From: Deltaproteobacteria bacterium
GTDB lineage: Bacteria; Myxococcota_A; UBA9160; UBA4427
Assembly (NCBI GenBank): GCA_016713665.1
Contig: JADJOR010000002.1
Span: forward strand, 62,001 to 126,000
Reading direction: 5' to 3'
Length of the DNA: 64,000 nt
Below, one piece after another: positions 35,486-43,036 of this stretch. The translations under genes were made by a program, and so were the position numbers. The notes below the pieces were generated by a model. It was not told the DNA's origin. It did no database searches and saw only the letters and a program-made list of their open reading frames with translations. The first letter of the stretch is position 1; each line of letters opens with the position of its first letter.

Positions 35486-37168
35486 TTACACATTGGCTCG
35501 ATTCGTGCGCATTTTTTTCTCGTCGGAAACGACCGTTCGACGATCGCGACGTCTTCTCGCGGCCATCGCCGTGAAGACCAGCGAAACGAGGACGCTCCCC
35601 GCCGTGCCCGGAGCCGGCTCCGGGAGCGGCGTGGGCCCCCAGGCGAAGACGTTGAAGTTGTCCAGCCGCACGCTGTCTCCGTTCTTCATCGAACCATGAT
35701 CCGACGTCTTGAACTGGATCCGCACGTCCGACGACAGGTACGGTGTCAGGTCGTAGTACTCCCCGGGATGGCCGTTCCGATCGTTTCCGCCCCCCTGGAA
35801 GATGTCGAGCTCGTGCCATGATCCATTCGCATGGACTTCGAAGATCACGTAGTCGCCGCCGTCGTCGAAGTACTGGCGCTTGTGGTTGAAGGACAGCCAC
35901 GCGAAGGTCTTGTCGGACAGGTCGCCGAGATCCCGCGTCACGAAATGCTGGCGCCGGTTCGACGTCTCCTTTGCGATCTCGAGGCGACTGCGATCGTCGA
36001 CGCCGACCGTGAAGCCGGGGTCGCCATGGTCGTACCAGCACGAATCCCAGATCGTGAACTCCTGCGTGCAGAGATCTTCGCTGTCGAACTCGTCCACGAA
36101 GAACGCGACGTTGCCGGCTTCGAGCGGCGCGAAGCCTCGCCAGATTTCTTCGGCCAGCTTCATCTGTCCGGCCCGGTTCGGATGGAAGCAGTCGAGTCGC
36201 GACACGAAATAGGGCGCGATCGGAACGTCGAAGGCCCGGTTGGTGAAGAGGATCTCGATCCGATCCTGGCTGAGATTCCAGGCACGCGCCTTGTCTTCCA
36301 GCAGCTGGTTCAGCGCGAGATTGAATGCGCGTGCGCGCTGGAGATCGGCTTCCGTGTTGCGTCCGTCCAGCACGGCGCCGCAAGGCGTCTCGACGTCGTA
36401 GGCGTCGACGAAGAAATCGACCAGGGCATCGACGAGCGGATCGCGAATCACGTCGAACTCGGAGAGCCCATCGCAGGCGTCGTTCGAGATGCCGACGTCC
36501 TCGCAGATGCTCCGGATGGCCTCGTCCGCGAGATCGTCCCCGTCGAGATCCCACAATCCCTGACAGGACCGGAATGCGAAGTTGTGACGTCGAGCGGCGA
36601 CGGCATCCCGGAAGCCGACGACGTCGATGACCCCCGACCAGTAGATTCGGGCCCCCTCCGGCAGGTTCGTCACCAGGTGGGCGAGCGTCGCATCGATCTC
36701 CGCCGCCGTCTCGGCCAGATCGTCGGAGAAGTCGTGGCCGTAGTCCGCGCAGACGTCGTTCGCACCCAATTGGATGAAGACGGTCTCGACTTCCGGTTCG
36801 CTGGTGATCCGCTGCGCCTGCGCGAGCGCATCCTTCCACTCTTCTCCGTCGTCGGCCGCATTGAAGATCTGCCCGTCGCCGTAGCCCAGCCGGCGCGCGA
36901 TGGACCACGGAAAGTCACCGGCCCCGTGACTGAAGGCCAGATCATGATCCCCGAGACTGTCTTCGAAGCACTCGAGGACCTCGCCTCCGGACCCGCACAT
37001 CTGGTTCGAGTTGGTCGCGACCATCATGCTGTCGCCGATCAATCCGATCTTCGACTGTGCCGAGGCGGATGGGGCCGGGGCCGAGATCAGCGAGAAACAG
37101 AGGATTGCGCGGACGGCTGCTCGGGCGGGGGCGGCCGGCCAGCCTGCATCGATCGAGCGTCTCGGCAT
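35486..37168 (-). CDS. SGNH/GDSL hydrolase with C-terminal beta-sandwich and PEP-CTERM-like anchor
   Basis: 560 residues. A signal peptide (about 14-37) precedes an SGNH hydrolase domain. Block I is IGLIGDSMM with the catalytic serine, block III is QLGANDVC and block V is DCFHPNRAGQ with the Asp/His pair. From about residue 355 a beta-sandwich follows (with FEVHANGSWHELDIF), then PLPEPAPG, a hydrophobic stretch and the arginine cluster AARRRRDRR, which together form a PEP-CTERM-type anchor. SGNH enzymes remove acetyl or acyl groups from polysaccharides or lipids. It shares the DCFHPxxxGQxxLAxExW segment with the protein at 41675. Confidence 0.82.
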   Translation of the reverse strand: MPRRSIDAGWPAAPARAAVRAILCFSLISAPAPSASAQSKIGLIGDSMMVATNSNQMCGSGGEVLECFEDSLGDHDLAFSHGAGDFPWSIARRLGYGDGQIFNAADDGEEWKDALAQAQRITSEPEVETVFIQLGANDVCADYGHDFSDDLAETAAEIDATLAHLVTNLPEGARIYWSGVIDVVGFRDAVAARRHNFAFRSCQGLWDLDGDDLADEAIRSICEDVGISNDACDGLSEFDVIRDPLVDALVDFFVDAYDVETPCGAVLDGRNTEADLQRARAFNLALNQLLEDKARAWNLSQDRIEILFTNRAFDVPIAPYFVSRLDCFHPNRAGQMKLAEEIWRGFAPLEAGNVAFFVDEFDSEDLCTQEFTIWDSCWYDHGDPGFTVGVDDRSRLEIAKETSNRRQHFVTRDLGDLSDKTFAWLSFNHKRQYFDDGGDYVIFEVHANGSWHELDIFQGGGNDRNGHPGEYYDLTPYLSSDVRIQFKTSDHGSMKNGDSVRLDNFNVFAWGPTPLPEPAPGTAGSVLVSLVFTAMAARRRRDRRTVVSDEKKMRTNRANV

Positions 37169-37279
37169 GGCATCCCCCTGCGGCTCAAGAAGGGGTCGTC
37201 GGCGTGAATCGATTCGATCTGGGCAGCCCCGAGCTTCGTCTTCGAGCTGCCGTTCGGCTCGACCCGGGGGACCGCTCGT

Positions 37280-38662
37280 TCAAGCGGCCGTTTTCAAGCC
37301 GCCGCTGAGTTTGTTTCGCAAACTGGATCTTCCTGCGGGCGGTCTCCGAACGCGACCGATCCCGACCAGGGCGCCAACCAGAGCACACAGCAGCGGCGTC
37401 GAAGGCTTCGGCTCCGGGAGGTACAACGCTGTCGGGTTGTGGACCGAGTCGAGGCCCGCCAGTAGTCCGATCCGACCGAAGGAGCCGACGGTGGGAGCAT
37501 CGAAGGACGTGAAAGTCGTATCGGAGATTCCCGGCGCGACATCCCCCGCCAGGGCGAGCGGATACGCGCTCCCGCCGAACGTCGCGAAGATGCCGGACGA
37601 TGATCTCCCGTCGACGAGGTCCGCCCGAAAGACGACCGCGCCCGAATCGGCGAAGGCGGGTCGGCCCCATGGAATGTTCCCGAAGCGTCCACCACCCGTT
37701 GCTGGAACGGCTTCGCCGGCCAGAACGATCGCCTCGACCAAGTCTTGTCGGCTCCGAAAGATTCCCCAGTTGGAGGCTCCGCCAATCAGAGAAGCGACGA
37801 ATACGAAATCTCCCTGCGAGTTCATCACCGGATCGCCAAGGAATCCGAACGTCGCTCCCCCGGTTCCGGGGGCCGGCTCACCCGATCGCAACACGGGGAC
37901 GGTCGCCGATTCCGATGCCCGGAAGATCCCTCGTTCTACGTTCCCGCCGAAGATCGCCGCGCTGAACAACACGGCCCCGGTCTCCTCGAGAACCGGCTCG
38001 AGTGGATTCAACTGGAAGACTCCACCGCCGGTGCCGGGCGCCGCGCCGCCGTTCAAGGCCATCGTCGTGACGATTCCGCCGATCGATTTGAAGACCCCCC
38101 GGAACGAGAAAGGGGGCAACGAGATCGTGGAAGAGAAAGCAAAGTCACCCGAATGGCCGAAGATCGGGCGTCCGACGTCCGAGAAGTTCGCGCCGGCCAC
38201 CCCCGGCACGGGCATGCCGGCGAGTCTGTGAAACGGCGAATGAATCCCATTCGCGACCCGAATCATCCCTTCCGGACCGGGTACCACGTCTGCCCAGAAG
38301 TAGAAGTCCCCATCCTCGCCGAATTCTGGACCGCCGACCGAGAGATACGGATTGCCGGTGATCGGATCCGTGTCCCCCGAAATCGCGAATCGGATCGACG
38401 TTCCGTTCGCATGGAGGTAGACCGCGCTCGAATCAGGGCTGCCGCTGAGCAGCGAGGTGTATGCGAGCTCGTACGTGTCCTTCGAGAACGATGGAGCTCC
38501 CAGGAAGGAGGAGATCGTCTGCCCTCCCGAGTCGGGCGCGACCTCGCCCGCGGCGGCGATGAGCGTGAGGGGTTCCGCGGTCGATCGGGCAGGGGACATC
38601 ATCAACTCGTAGCCTGCGACGAGGATCGAGAGTGAGATGCGGGCGGATGACGATCGATTCAA
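37280..38662 (-). CDS. PEP-CTERM protein with NxxGxxxF tandem repeats (DUF7453-like)
   Basis: About 460 residues. A signal-like start is followed by seven or so copies of a ~55-residue repeat with the choice-of-anchor NxxGxxxF pattern (for example NSQGDFVFVASL, DSGAVVFRADL) and GEPAPGTGGATF turns. The C-terminus is LPEPKPSTP, a hydrophobic helix and RVRR, a PEP-CTERM sorting signal. It is probably a secreted beta-propeller or layered repeat protein. The start is uncertain: I prefer a TTG at 38662 preceded by GGAGGGACC, which gives a normal signal peptide. GTG at 38698 is also open. It lies next to the SGNH hydrolase in the same direction. Confidence 0.75.
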   Translation of the reverse strand: MNRSSSARISLSILVAGYELMMSPARSTAEPLTLIAAAGEVAPDSGGQTISSFLGAPSFSKDTYELAYTSLLSGSPDSSAVYLHANGTSIRFAISGDTDPITGNPYLSVGGPEFGEDGDFYFWADVVPGPEGMIRVANGIHSPFHRLAGMPVPGVAGANFSDVGRPIFGHSGDFAFSSTISLPPFSFRGVFKSIGGIVTTMALNGGAAPGTGGGVFQLNPLEPVLEETGAVLFSAAIFGGNVERGIFRASESATVPVLRSGEPAPGTGGATFGFLGDPVMNSQGDFVFVASLIGGASNWGIFRSRQDLVEAIVLAGEAVPATGGGRFGNIPWGRPAFADSGAVVFRADLVDGRSSSGIFATFGGSAYPLALAGDVAPGISDTTFTSFDAPTVGSFGRIGLLAGLDSVHNPTALYLPEPKPSTPLLCALVGALVGIGRVRRPPAGRSSLRNKLSGGLKTAA

Positions 38663-39050
38663 AGGTCCCTCCTGGGCTTCGCCTCGGTCGGCCAACACGG
38701 AGTTGACTCAGTCTCGCACGAAAGGGGCATCGAGCCAACGACCCAAGGCGAGCCCTGCGCGCGCTCCCGCGCCAGACCTCGCCTACCGGGAAGGACCCTC
38801 GGTGCGCGAATTCGAGCTTTCCCGACGACCCACGAGCGGCCTAGCTCCTGACTCCCCTGGGAAGATCCAATCGTGGGCAATGCACTCCTCGGGGCGAGCC
38901 AGCGTACGGAATGTGACCTGGCCGCGGCCCGAAAGGGGCCGCTCGAACGACCCATCCCCCAGCGCGAGCGGGAGCCCGAGCGAAGCGATCGCCCGTACGA
39001 GTAGGGCCGTTTGATGGTCGCAGGGGCCGGCGTGCGGGTGGAGGGAGTCA
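38663..39050. other. Non-coding stretch upstream of a PEP-CTERM gene
   Basis: 388 bp between the start of the PEP-CTERM gene and the beta-helix remnant at 39051. Frames here look like GC-rich shadows without recognisable motifs. A GCGGCCC-GAAAG-GGGCCGC hairpin lies at 38924-38942 without a T tract. The right part is presumably what replaced the first part of the truncated beta-helix gene, but I see no element ends. Confidence 0.5.
38924..38942. repeat. GC-rich inverted repeat
   Basis: A seven-base stem GCGGCCC/GGGCCGC with a GAAAG loop, in the intergenic stretch left of the beta-helix remnant. There is no following T run. Confidence 0.45.
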
Positions 39051-39338
39051 GGCAACACGGTCTACGACAACGGGGACGACGGAATCCAGACCAGCACCGG
39101 CTCGACCGTCTCGAATAATACGGCAGTAACCAATGGTGGTGACGGGATCCAGACCGGCAGCGGCGCAACCGTTTTGGGAAACTCCGTTCACTCGAACACC
39201 GGCTTCGGCCTGAACCTCGCCTCTCAGTCCGGCTACCGCGAGAACGTGATCACCAGCAACGGCGCCGGAACGGTGAGTGGGGCAAGCCTCGTCAACCTGG
39301 GCAACAACGCCTGCAACGGGAGTACGACATGTCCCTGA
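39051..39338 (+). pseudogene. 3' remnant of a secreted beta-helix gene
   Basis: A 95-codon open fragment ending in TGA whose translation (starting GNTVYDNGDDGIQT and ending GNNACNGSTTCP) aligns with the C-terminal part of the beta-helix protein at 15511-16338. The shared features are the same YDNxxDGIxT coil, the SNTGFGLNL/ANTGVALRL coil, YRENxxTSNG and the cysteine-containing end. No start codon, ribosome site or signal peptide precedes it; the upstream frame has a TGA at 39012. It is a truncated paralogue, not a working gene. Base use is similar to its relative. Confidence 0.8.
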
Positions 39339-39633
39339 TGGCCGTCGTCTTCCTCCCCTGCCGTCTTCGCGCGGCCCGGCGGTGAAGCGCTCGGGACTCC
39401 GGGCGCGCGCAGGCGGCGCCGGATCGCGGCGTCGGGCATGCCGGGAACGGCGCGACCGGCCAAGCCGCGGGCAGGGCGCGGGCCCGGGACGGGGTCGCTC
39501 GCGGGCGCCGGGTCTCCGACTAGAATCCCCGGCGTTGGCGCAAGAGCAGCGAGAAGAATCCCGAGAGAAGAGGTAGAAGGAGCCGATCCCGTCCGCGGTC
39601 CGTCCGCGATCGATCGGCCATCGAGGGGCGCTC

Positions 39634-40335
39634 GTGCAACGTCCGCAGCGCATCGCCCTGTTCGTATCGCTCGGCGCCGCCGCCGCGCTCTTTGCAACGC
39701 TCGGACGTCGCGATGAAGCACCGCCGTCCGACGGCTTGCGGCCGCCGGCGATCGAACGCCCGGCGGCCCACCCGGACACCGGCCCGGGCGTCGAACGCTC
39801 GGCGAGCCCGACCCCCGTCGACCCGACGGGATCGGTGGATCCGAGCGAGGCGCCCGCCCTGCAGGAGCCCCGCGCCATCGATCCCGGGATCGATCCCGCC
39901 GACGCCCCCTTCGTCGAGGCCTTCGGCGAGCCGACCCCCGAGCTCGTCCGGGCGGCGATCGAGGCCGTCGTCGCCGATCTCTTCGTCGACCGCCCTCTCT
40001 CGCCCGCCGAGCTCGATCGCGCAGCCGAGGCGCTCGTCGAGCTTCGCAGCGCGCGCGCCGAGCTCGACCAGCTCGCGATGGAGCCCGCGCAGGCGGAGCG
40101 CCGCCGCGCCCTCGTCGAAGCGCTCGGCCAGGCGAGCGAGACCTTCCGCGAGATCACACAGATGAGCCCCGCCGAGTTCACCGCCCGCGCCGCCGAAGCC
40201 GCGAGCGGTCCGACGGGTCGCGGCGGCCCGGGCGGCGGCGGTGGGGGTGGTCTCGATCGCGACATCGATCCCGACTACGTCCCCGACGATGATTTCCTGC
40301 CGCCGCGCGGCGCGGCGCCGGAAACGCTTCCGTGA
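39634..40335 (+). CDS. Single-membrane-helix protein of unknown function
   Basis: 233 residues starting with GTG at 39634 (ribosome site GAGGGG). A membrane or signal helix (IALFVSLGAAAALFATL) is followed by a Pro/Asp-rich segment (about 25-85), a helical part (about 90-190) with ELDRAAEALVELRSARAEL, and a Gly-rich, acidic end. No family is recognised. The last four bases GTGA overlap the start of the DsbA-like gene, so the two are translated together and may act together in the periplasm. Confidence 0.65.
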   Translation: MQRPQRIALFVSLGAAAALFATLGRRDEAPPSDGLRPPAIERPAAHPDTGPGVERSASPTPVDPTGSVDPSEAPALQEPRAIDPGIDPADAPFVEAFGEPTPELVRAAIEAVVADLFVDRPLSPAELDRAAEALVELRSARAELDQLAMEPAQAERRRALVEALGQASETFREITQMSPAEFTARAAEAASGPTGRGGPGGGGGGGLDRDIDPDYVPDDDFLPPRGAAPETLP

Positions 40336-41504
40336 GCCCGAACCCTCTCGCAACCGGACGCATCATGAACCCGAGTGGCCCGGCGAAGCTCGGGCGCTGC
40401 CCGATCCCGAGCACCGCCCGCTCGCATGGCGCCGCGCTTCCGAGTCGCCTCCTGCCGCTCGGAGTCGCCGTCGCCCATTTCGTCGCCCTTCCGTTTCCAG
40501 CGCTCGCCGAAGACGCCGGCGCTGCGCGTACGCCGCTCGCGACGGTGAACGGGCGCACGCTCTACGTCGACGAGGTCGAGGGGGCACTCGCGTTCCGGAT
40601 CTTCCAGCACGAGCTCGACATCTACTCCCTGCTCGCCGCCGAAGCCGAGCGCCGCATCGAGGCCGAGGTCCTCGCAGACGCGGCCCGCGCCCGCGGCCTC
40701 TCCGTCGAGGCGCTGCTCGCCGAGCTGGAGGGCGGTGCGCGTGGCGACGCCTCGGCCGTGTCGGGTGCATCGCCCGCCGAGATCGATCGCTATCTCGCAG
40801 AACATCCGCCGGCGCCGGGGGCCGATCCGGCAGCCGTGCGCGAGCGGGTCGCTCAGTACCTCACCGAGCGCGCGCGCCTCGACCGGCGCATCGCGGGGCT
40901 CGCCGCTCTGCGCGAGGCGGCCGGCGCGCGTGTCCTGCTCGCCGCGCCGGTGGCGCCGCGAACCGACTTCGAGATCGGCGCGTCGCCGACCCGCGGCCCC
41001 GCTTCCGCGCCGGTTTCGATCGTCCATTTCGCGAGCCTCGGCTCCCGTGCCGGGGCTCGCAGTGCGGAGAATCTGATGCGCCTCGTCGCCGAACGGCCCG
41101 GCGAGATCCGCTGGACCCATGTCCACCTGCTCGCCGAGCGTGACGAAGCCGGCCTCTACGCCGCCCGCCTCGCCGTCGCTGCGCACGAGGCGGGGCGCTT
41201 CTGGCCCTTTCACGACGCCGTCGTCGCCGCCCGCCTCGGGCCGGCAGAGTCCTTCGACGCGAAGCGCCTCGACGCGATCGCCGCGCAGGCCGGACTTCCG
41301 GCGCGCGCGATCCGCGAAGCGGGGACGGAGGGCGGGCGCCTCGCCGCGGTGAAGGCCGACATCGACCGCGCGAACGCCGCCGGCATCCCGCGCGAGCCGG
41401 GCCTCTTCGTGAACGGCCTCTTCGTGTCGGGCCTCTTGCCCTACGAAGAGCTGCGCGAGCTCGTGCGGCGAGAGACCCGCGCCGCGAGCGAATCGCCGCG
41501 CTGA
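40332..41504 (+). CDS. DsbA-fold protein lacking the CxxC active site
   Basis: 390 residues. After a signal region (LLPLGVAVAHFVALPFPALA, about 41-60), residues about 60-220 are helical and SurA/peptidyl-prolyl-isomerase-like in layout. They are followed by a DsbA-type thioredoxin fold (about 228-380) with GRFWPFHDAVV and a late GIPREPGLFVNGLFVSG strand that keeps the cis-proline region. Where DsbA enzymes have the CPxC redox pair there is SRAG (about 238-241), so it cannot do dithiol exchange and likely works as a chaperone or binding module. The start is a GTG overlapping the upstream gene; ATG at 40365 is an alternative. Confidence 0.75.
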   Translation: MSPNPLATGRIMNPSGPAKLGRCPIPSTARSHGAALPSRLLPLGVAVAHFVALPFPALAEDAGAARTPLATVNGRTLYVDEVEGALAFRIFQHELDIYSLLAAEAERRIEAEVLADAARARGLSVEALLAELEGGARGDASAVSGASPAEIDRYLAEHPPAPGADPAAVRERVAQYLTERARLDRRIAGLAALREAAGARVLLAAPVAPRTDFEIGASPTRGPASAPVSIVHFASLGSRAGARSAENLMRLVAERPGEIRWTHVHLLAERDEAGLYAARLAVAAHEAGRFWPFHDAVVAARLGPAESFDAKRLDAIAAQAGLPARAIREAGTEGGRLAAVKADIDRANAAGIPREPGLFVNGLFVSGLLPYEELRELVRRETRAASESPR

Positions 41505-41514
41505 AGCCTGCGCT

Positions 41515-41539
41515 CCCGACCCGACCCGACCCGACCCGT
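41515..41539. repeat. CCCGA pentamer repeat
   Basis: Four CCCGA units and one CCCGT follow each other directly after the DsbA-like gene. It is a simple-sequence repeat in the 170-bp gap before the SGNH hydrolase gene, with no obvious regulatory meaning. Confidence 0.75.
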
Positions 41540-41674
41540 CTCCGGCGACGATCGATCGCTTCGCGGACGAAGGGTCGCCGCATTTTGCTTGACTCCGCGG
41601 AGTCGCTGTGGTCGAGTGGTTCCGGGCTTCGTCTGCCAGAGCCGCGCGCCCGCGTCGCGGCTGGAGGAACCGAC

Positions 41675-42592
41675 ATGCATAGCGCCCGCCCGCTCCGCCG
41701 TTTCGCCCTCACCGCCTGCGCCGTGACCCTGATCGCGCTGCTCGCGCTTCCCGCCAGCGTCTTCGCGAAGGACCCGCAGCGCAAGCCCAAGCGTCTCTCC
41801 TCCGTCGGCGACAGCATCACCGAGGCGATCAACGCCGAAGAATTCAACCCCTTCGTCTTCATCACGCCGAACCACTGGGCGAGCTGGGCGAACGGCTACC
41901 GCGGCTTCTGGGAATGGCTGCTCGGCCGCACGAACGTCGACAGCCACAATCAGCGCATCACCTCGAAATACGGCAGCAGCGGCCGCAAGAACTACATGGA
42001 GGCCCTGAGCGGCGCCGACAGCTTCGACCTCGGCCCGCAGATGACCGCCTCGGTCTCCCATGCCGCCGACTACGTCACGGTCTTCATGGGCCACAACGAC
42101 GTCTGCCAGAACAGCTTCGCCGACATCCCGACCGACGCCGAGTTCGAAGCCAACGTGCGCGCCGGCTTCGAGCGTCTGCGGACCGGCCTGCCGAACGGCG
42201 CGACCGTCTACACCGCCGGCATCGTCGACATCTACAAGCTCTGGCAGCTCGGCCCCCAGCTCTCCGGCGCCCTCGGCATCAGCTGCGAGGTCATCTGGGC
42301 CGCAACGCTGCTCGAGATCTACCCCTGCAGCACGATGCTCTCGCCGACCAACAGCGAGGCCGACCGCCAGTATACCCGCAGCCGCAACGCCGCCTTCAAC
42401 GCGATCCTCGAGGAGCTCGTCGCCGAGTACGACGCGGCCGACACCCACCACTACTGGGAGTTCACCGACCTGACTTCGACGACGAATTTCGTCCCGAGCG
42501 AGGTCTCGCCCTTCGACTGCTTCCATCCCTCGGCGAAGGGCCAGAAACGCCTCGCGGCGGAGACCTGGGGAGCGGGGCCCTTCGGGAACTAG
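41675..42592 (+). CDS. Secreted SGNH/GDSL hydrolase
   Basis: 305 residues with a signal peptide (about 12-31, ending VFAKD). SGNH blocks are SSVGDSITEA (block I serine), TVFMGHNDVC (block III, where H replaces the usual A of GxND) and FDCFHPSAKGQKRLA (block V Asp/His). It is an esterase or deacetylase by fold; the substrate is unknown. It has no anchor domain, unlike the SGNH protein at 35486-37168, with which it shares the DCFHP block. The ATG at 41675 has a perfect GGAGG site seven bases upstream, which overrules an earlier in-frame start. Confidence 0.85.
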   Translation: MHSARPLRRFALTACAVTLIALLALPASVFAKDPQRKPKRLSSVGDSITEAINAEEFNPFVFITPNHWASWANGYRGFWEWLLGRTNVDSHNQRITSKYGSSGRKNYMEALSGADSFDLGPQMTASVSHAADYVTVFMGHNDVCQNSFADIPTDAEFEANVRAGFERLRTGLPNGATVYTAGIVDIYKLWQLGPQLSGALGISCEVIWAATLLEIYPCSTMLSPTNSEADRQYTRSRNAAFNAILEELVAEYDAADTHHYWEFTDLTSTTNFVPSEVSPFDCFHPSAKGQKRLAAETWGAGPFGN

Positions 42593-43036
42593 CAGAGGCG
42601 GGAGAAGTACCGGATCCCTCGACCGGGGCCGCGGTCGGGAGCGGAAGCAACGTTCTCGACTCGTCTGGCGCCCGCCACCATGGCGCCCTCGATCCGGGCG
42701 CGCCGGTGAGTCGGCGGCGTTCCTTGCCCGTCACTCGAGCGTGTACGTGAGGAGATGGTCCCGGAGCGGAGGATCCGACCCGCTCCATCTGCATCGAATC
42801 GCCCCCTGATCGTCGCAGGACGCCTCCAGCGCGGATTCAAGCGCGCTTCCTGGCGCGTGCCGGACGTGAGAAATCCACCGTATCCCGAATTCATGGGATA
42901 CCCCACACTTCCTCCGGTAGTAGGCTGATCGCAGGGAAGCGCTCGACGCGCTGGCTGCATACCGACGGGGTCCGCCTGGGCGACTCCGCCGACCGAGCCT
43001 GCATTCCTGCGTTCGTTCGCAATCGAGGAGACGCCC
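42593..43036. other. Intergenic stretch before the tandem-repeat gene
   Basis: 444 bp with no supported gene. On the minus strand a frame ends in a protein-like DPPLRDHLLTYTLE at about 42738-42780, but it has no start or wider similarity that I recognise, and I treat it as a possible remnant only. The 3' part presumably carries the promoter of the repeat gene; a GAGGAGA site lies directly before its ATG. Confidence 0.45.

Noticed and set aside
34464..36908. Long minus-strand frame that would fuse the PEP-CTERM gene with sequence opposite the SGNH gene
   Set aside because: The PEP-CTERM gene has its own signal peptide and start at 35354; the upstream part is a different-frame shadow of the SGNH gene.
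42738..42780. Minus-strand stretch ending DPPLRDHLLTYTLE
   Set aside because: It looks protein-like but has no start, no wider similarity and merges into non-coding sequence; at most a remnant.
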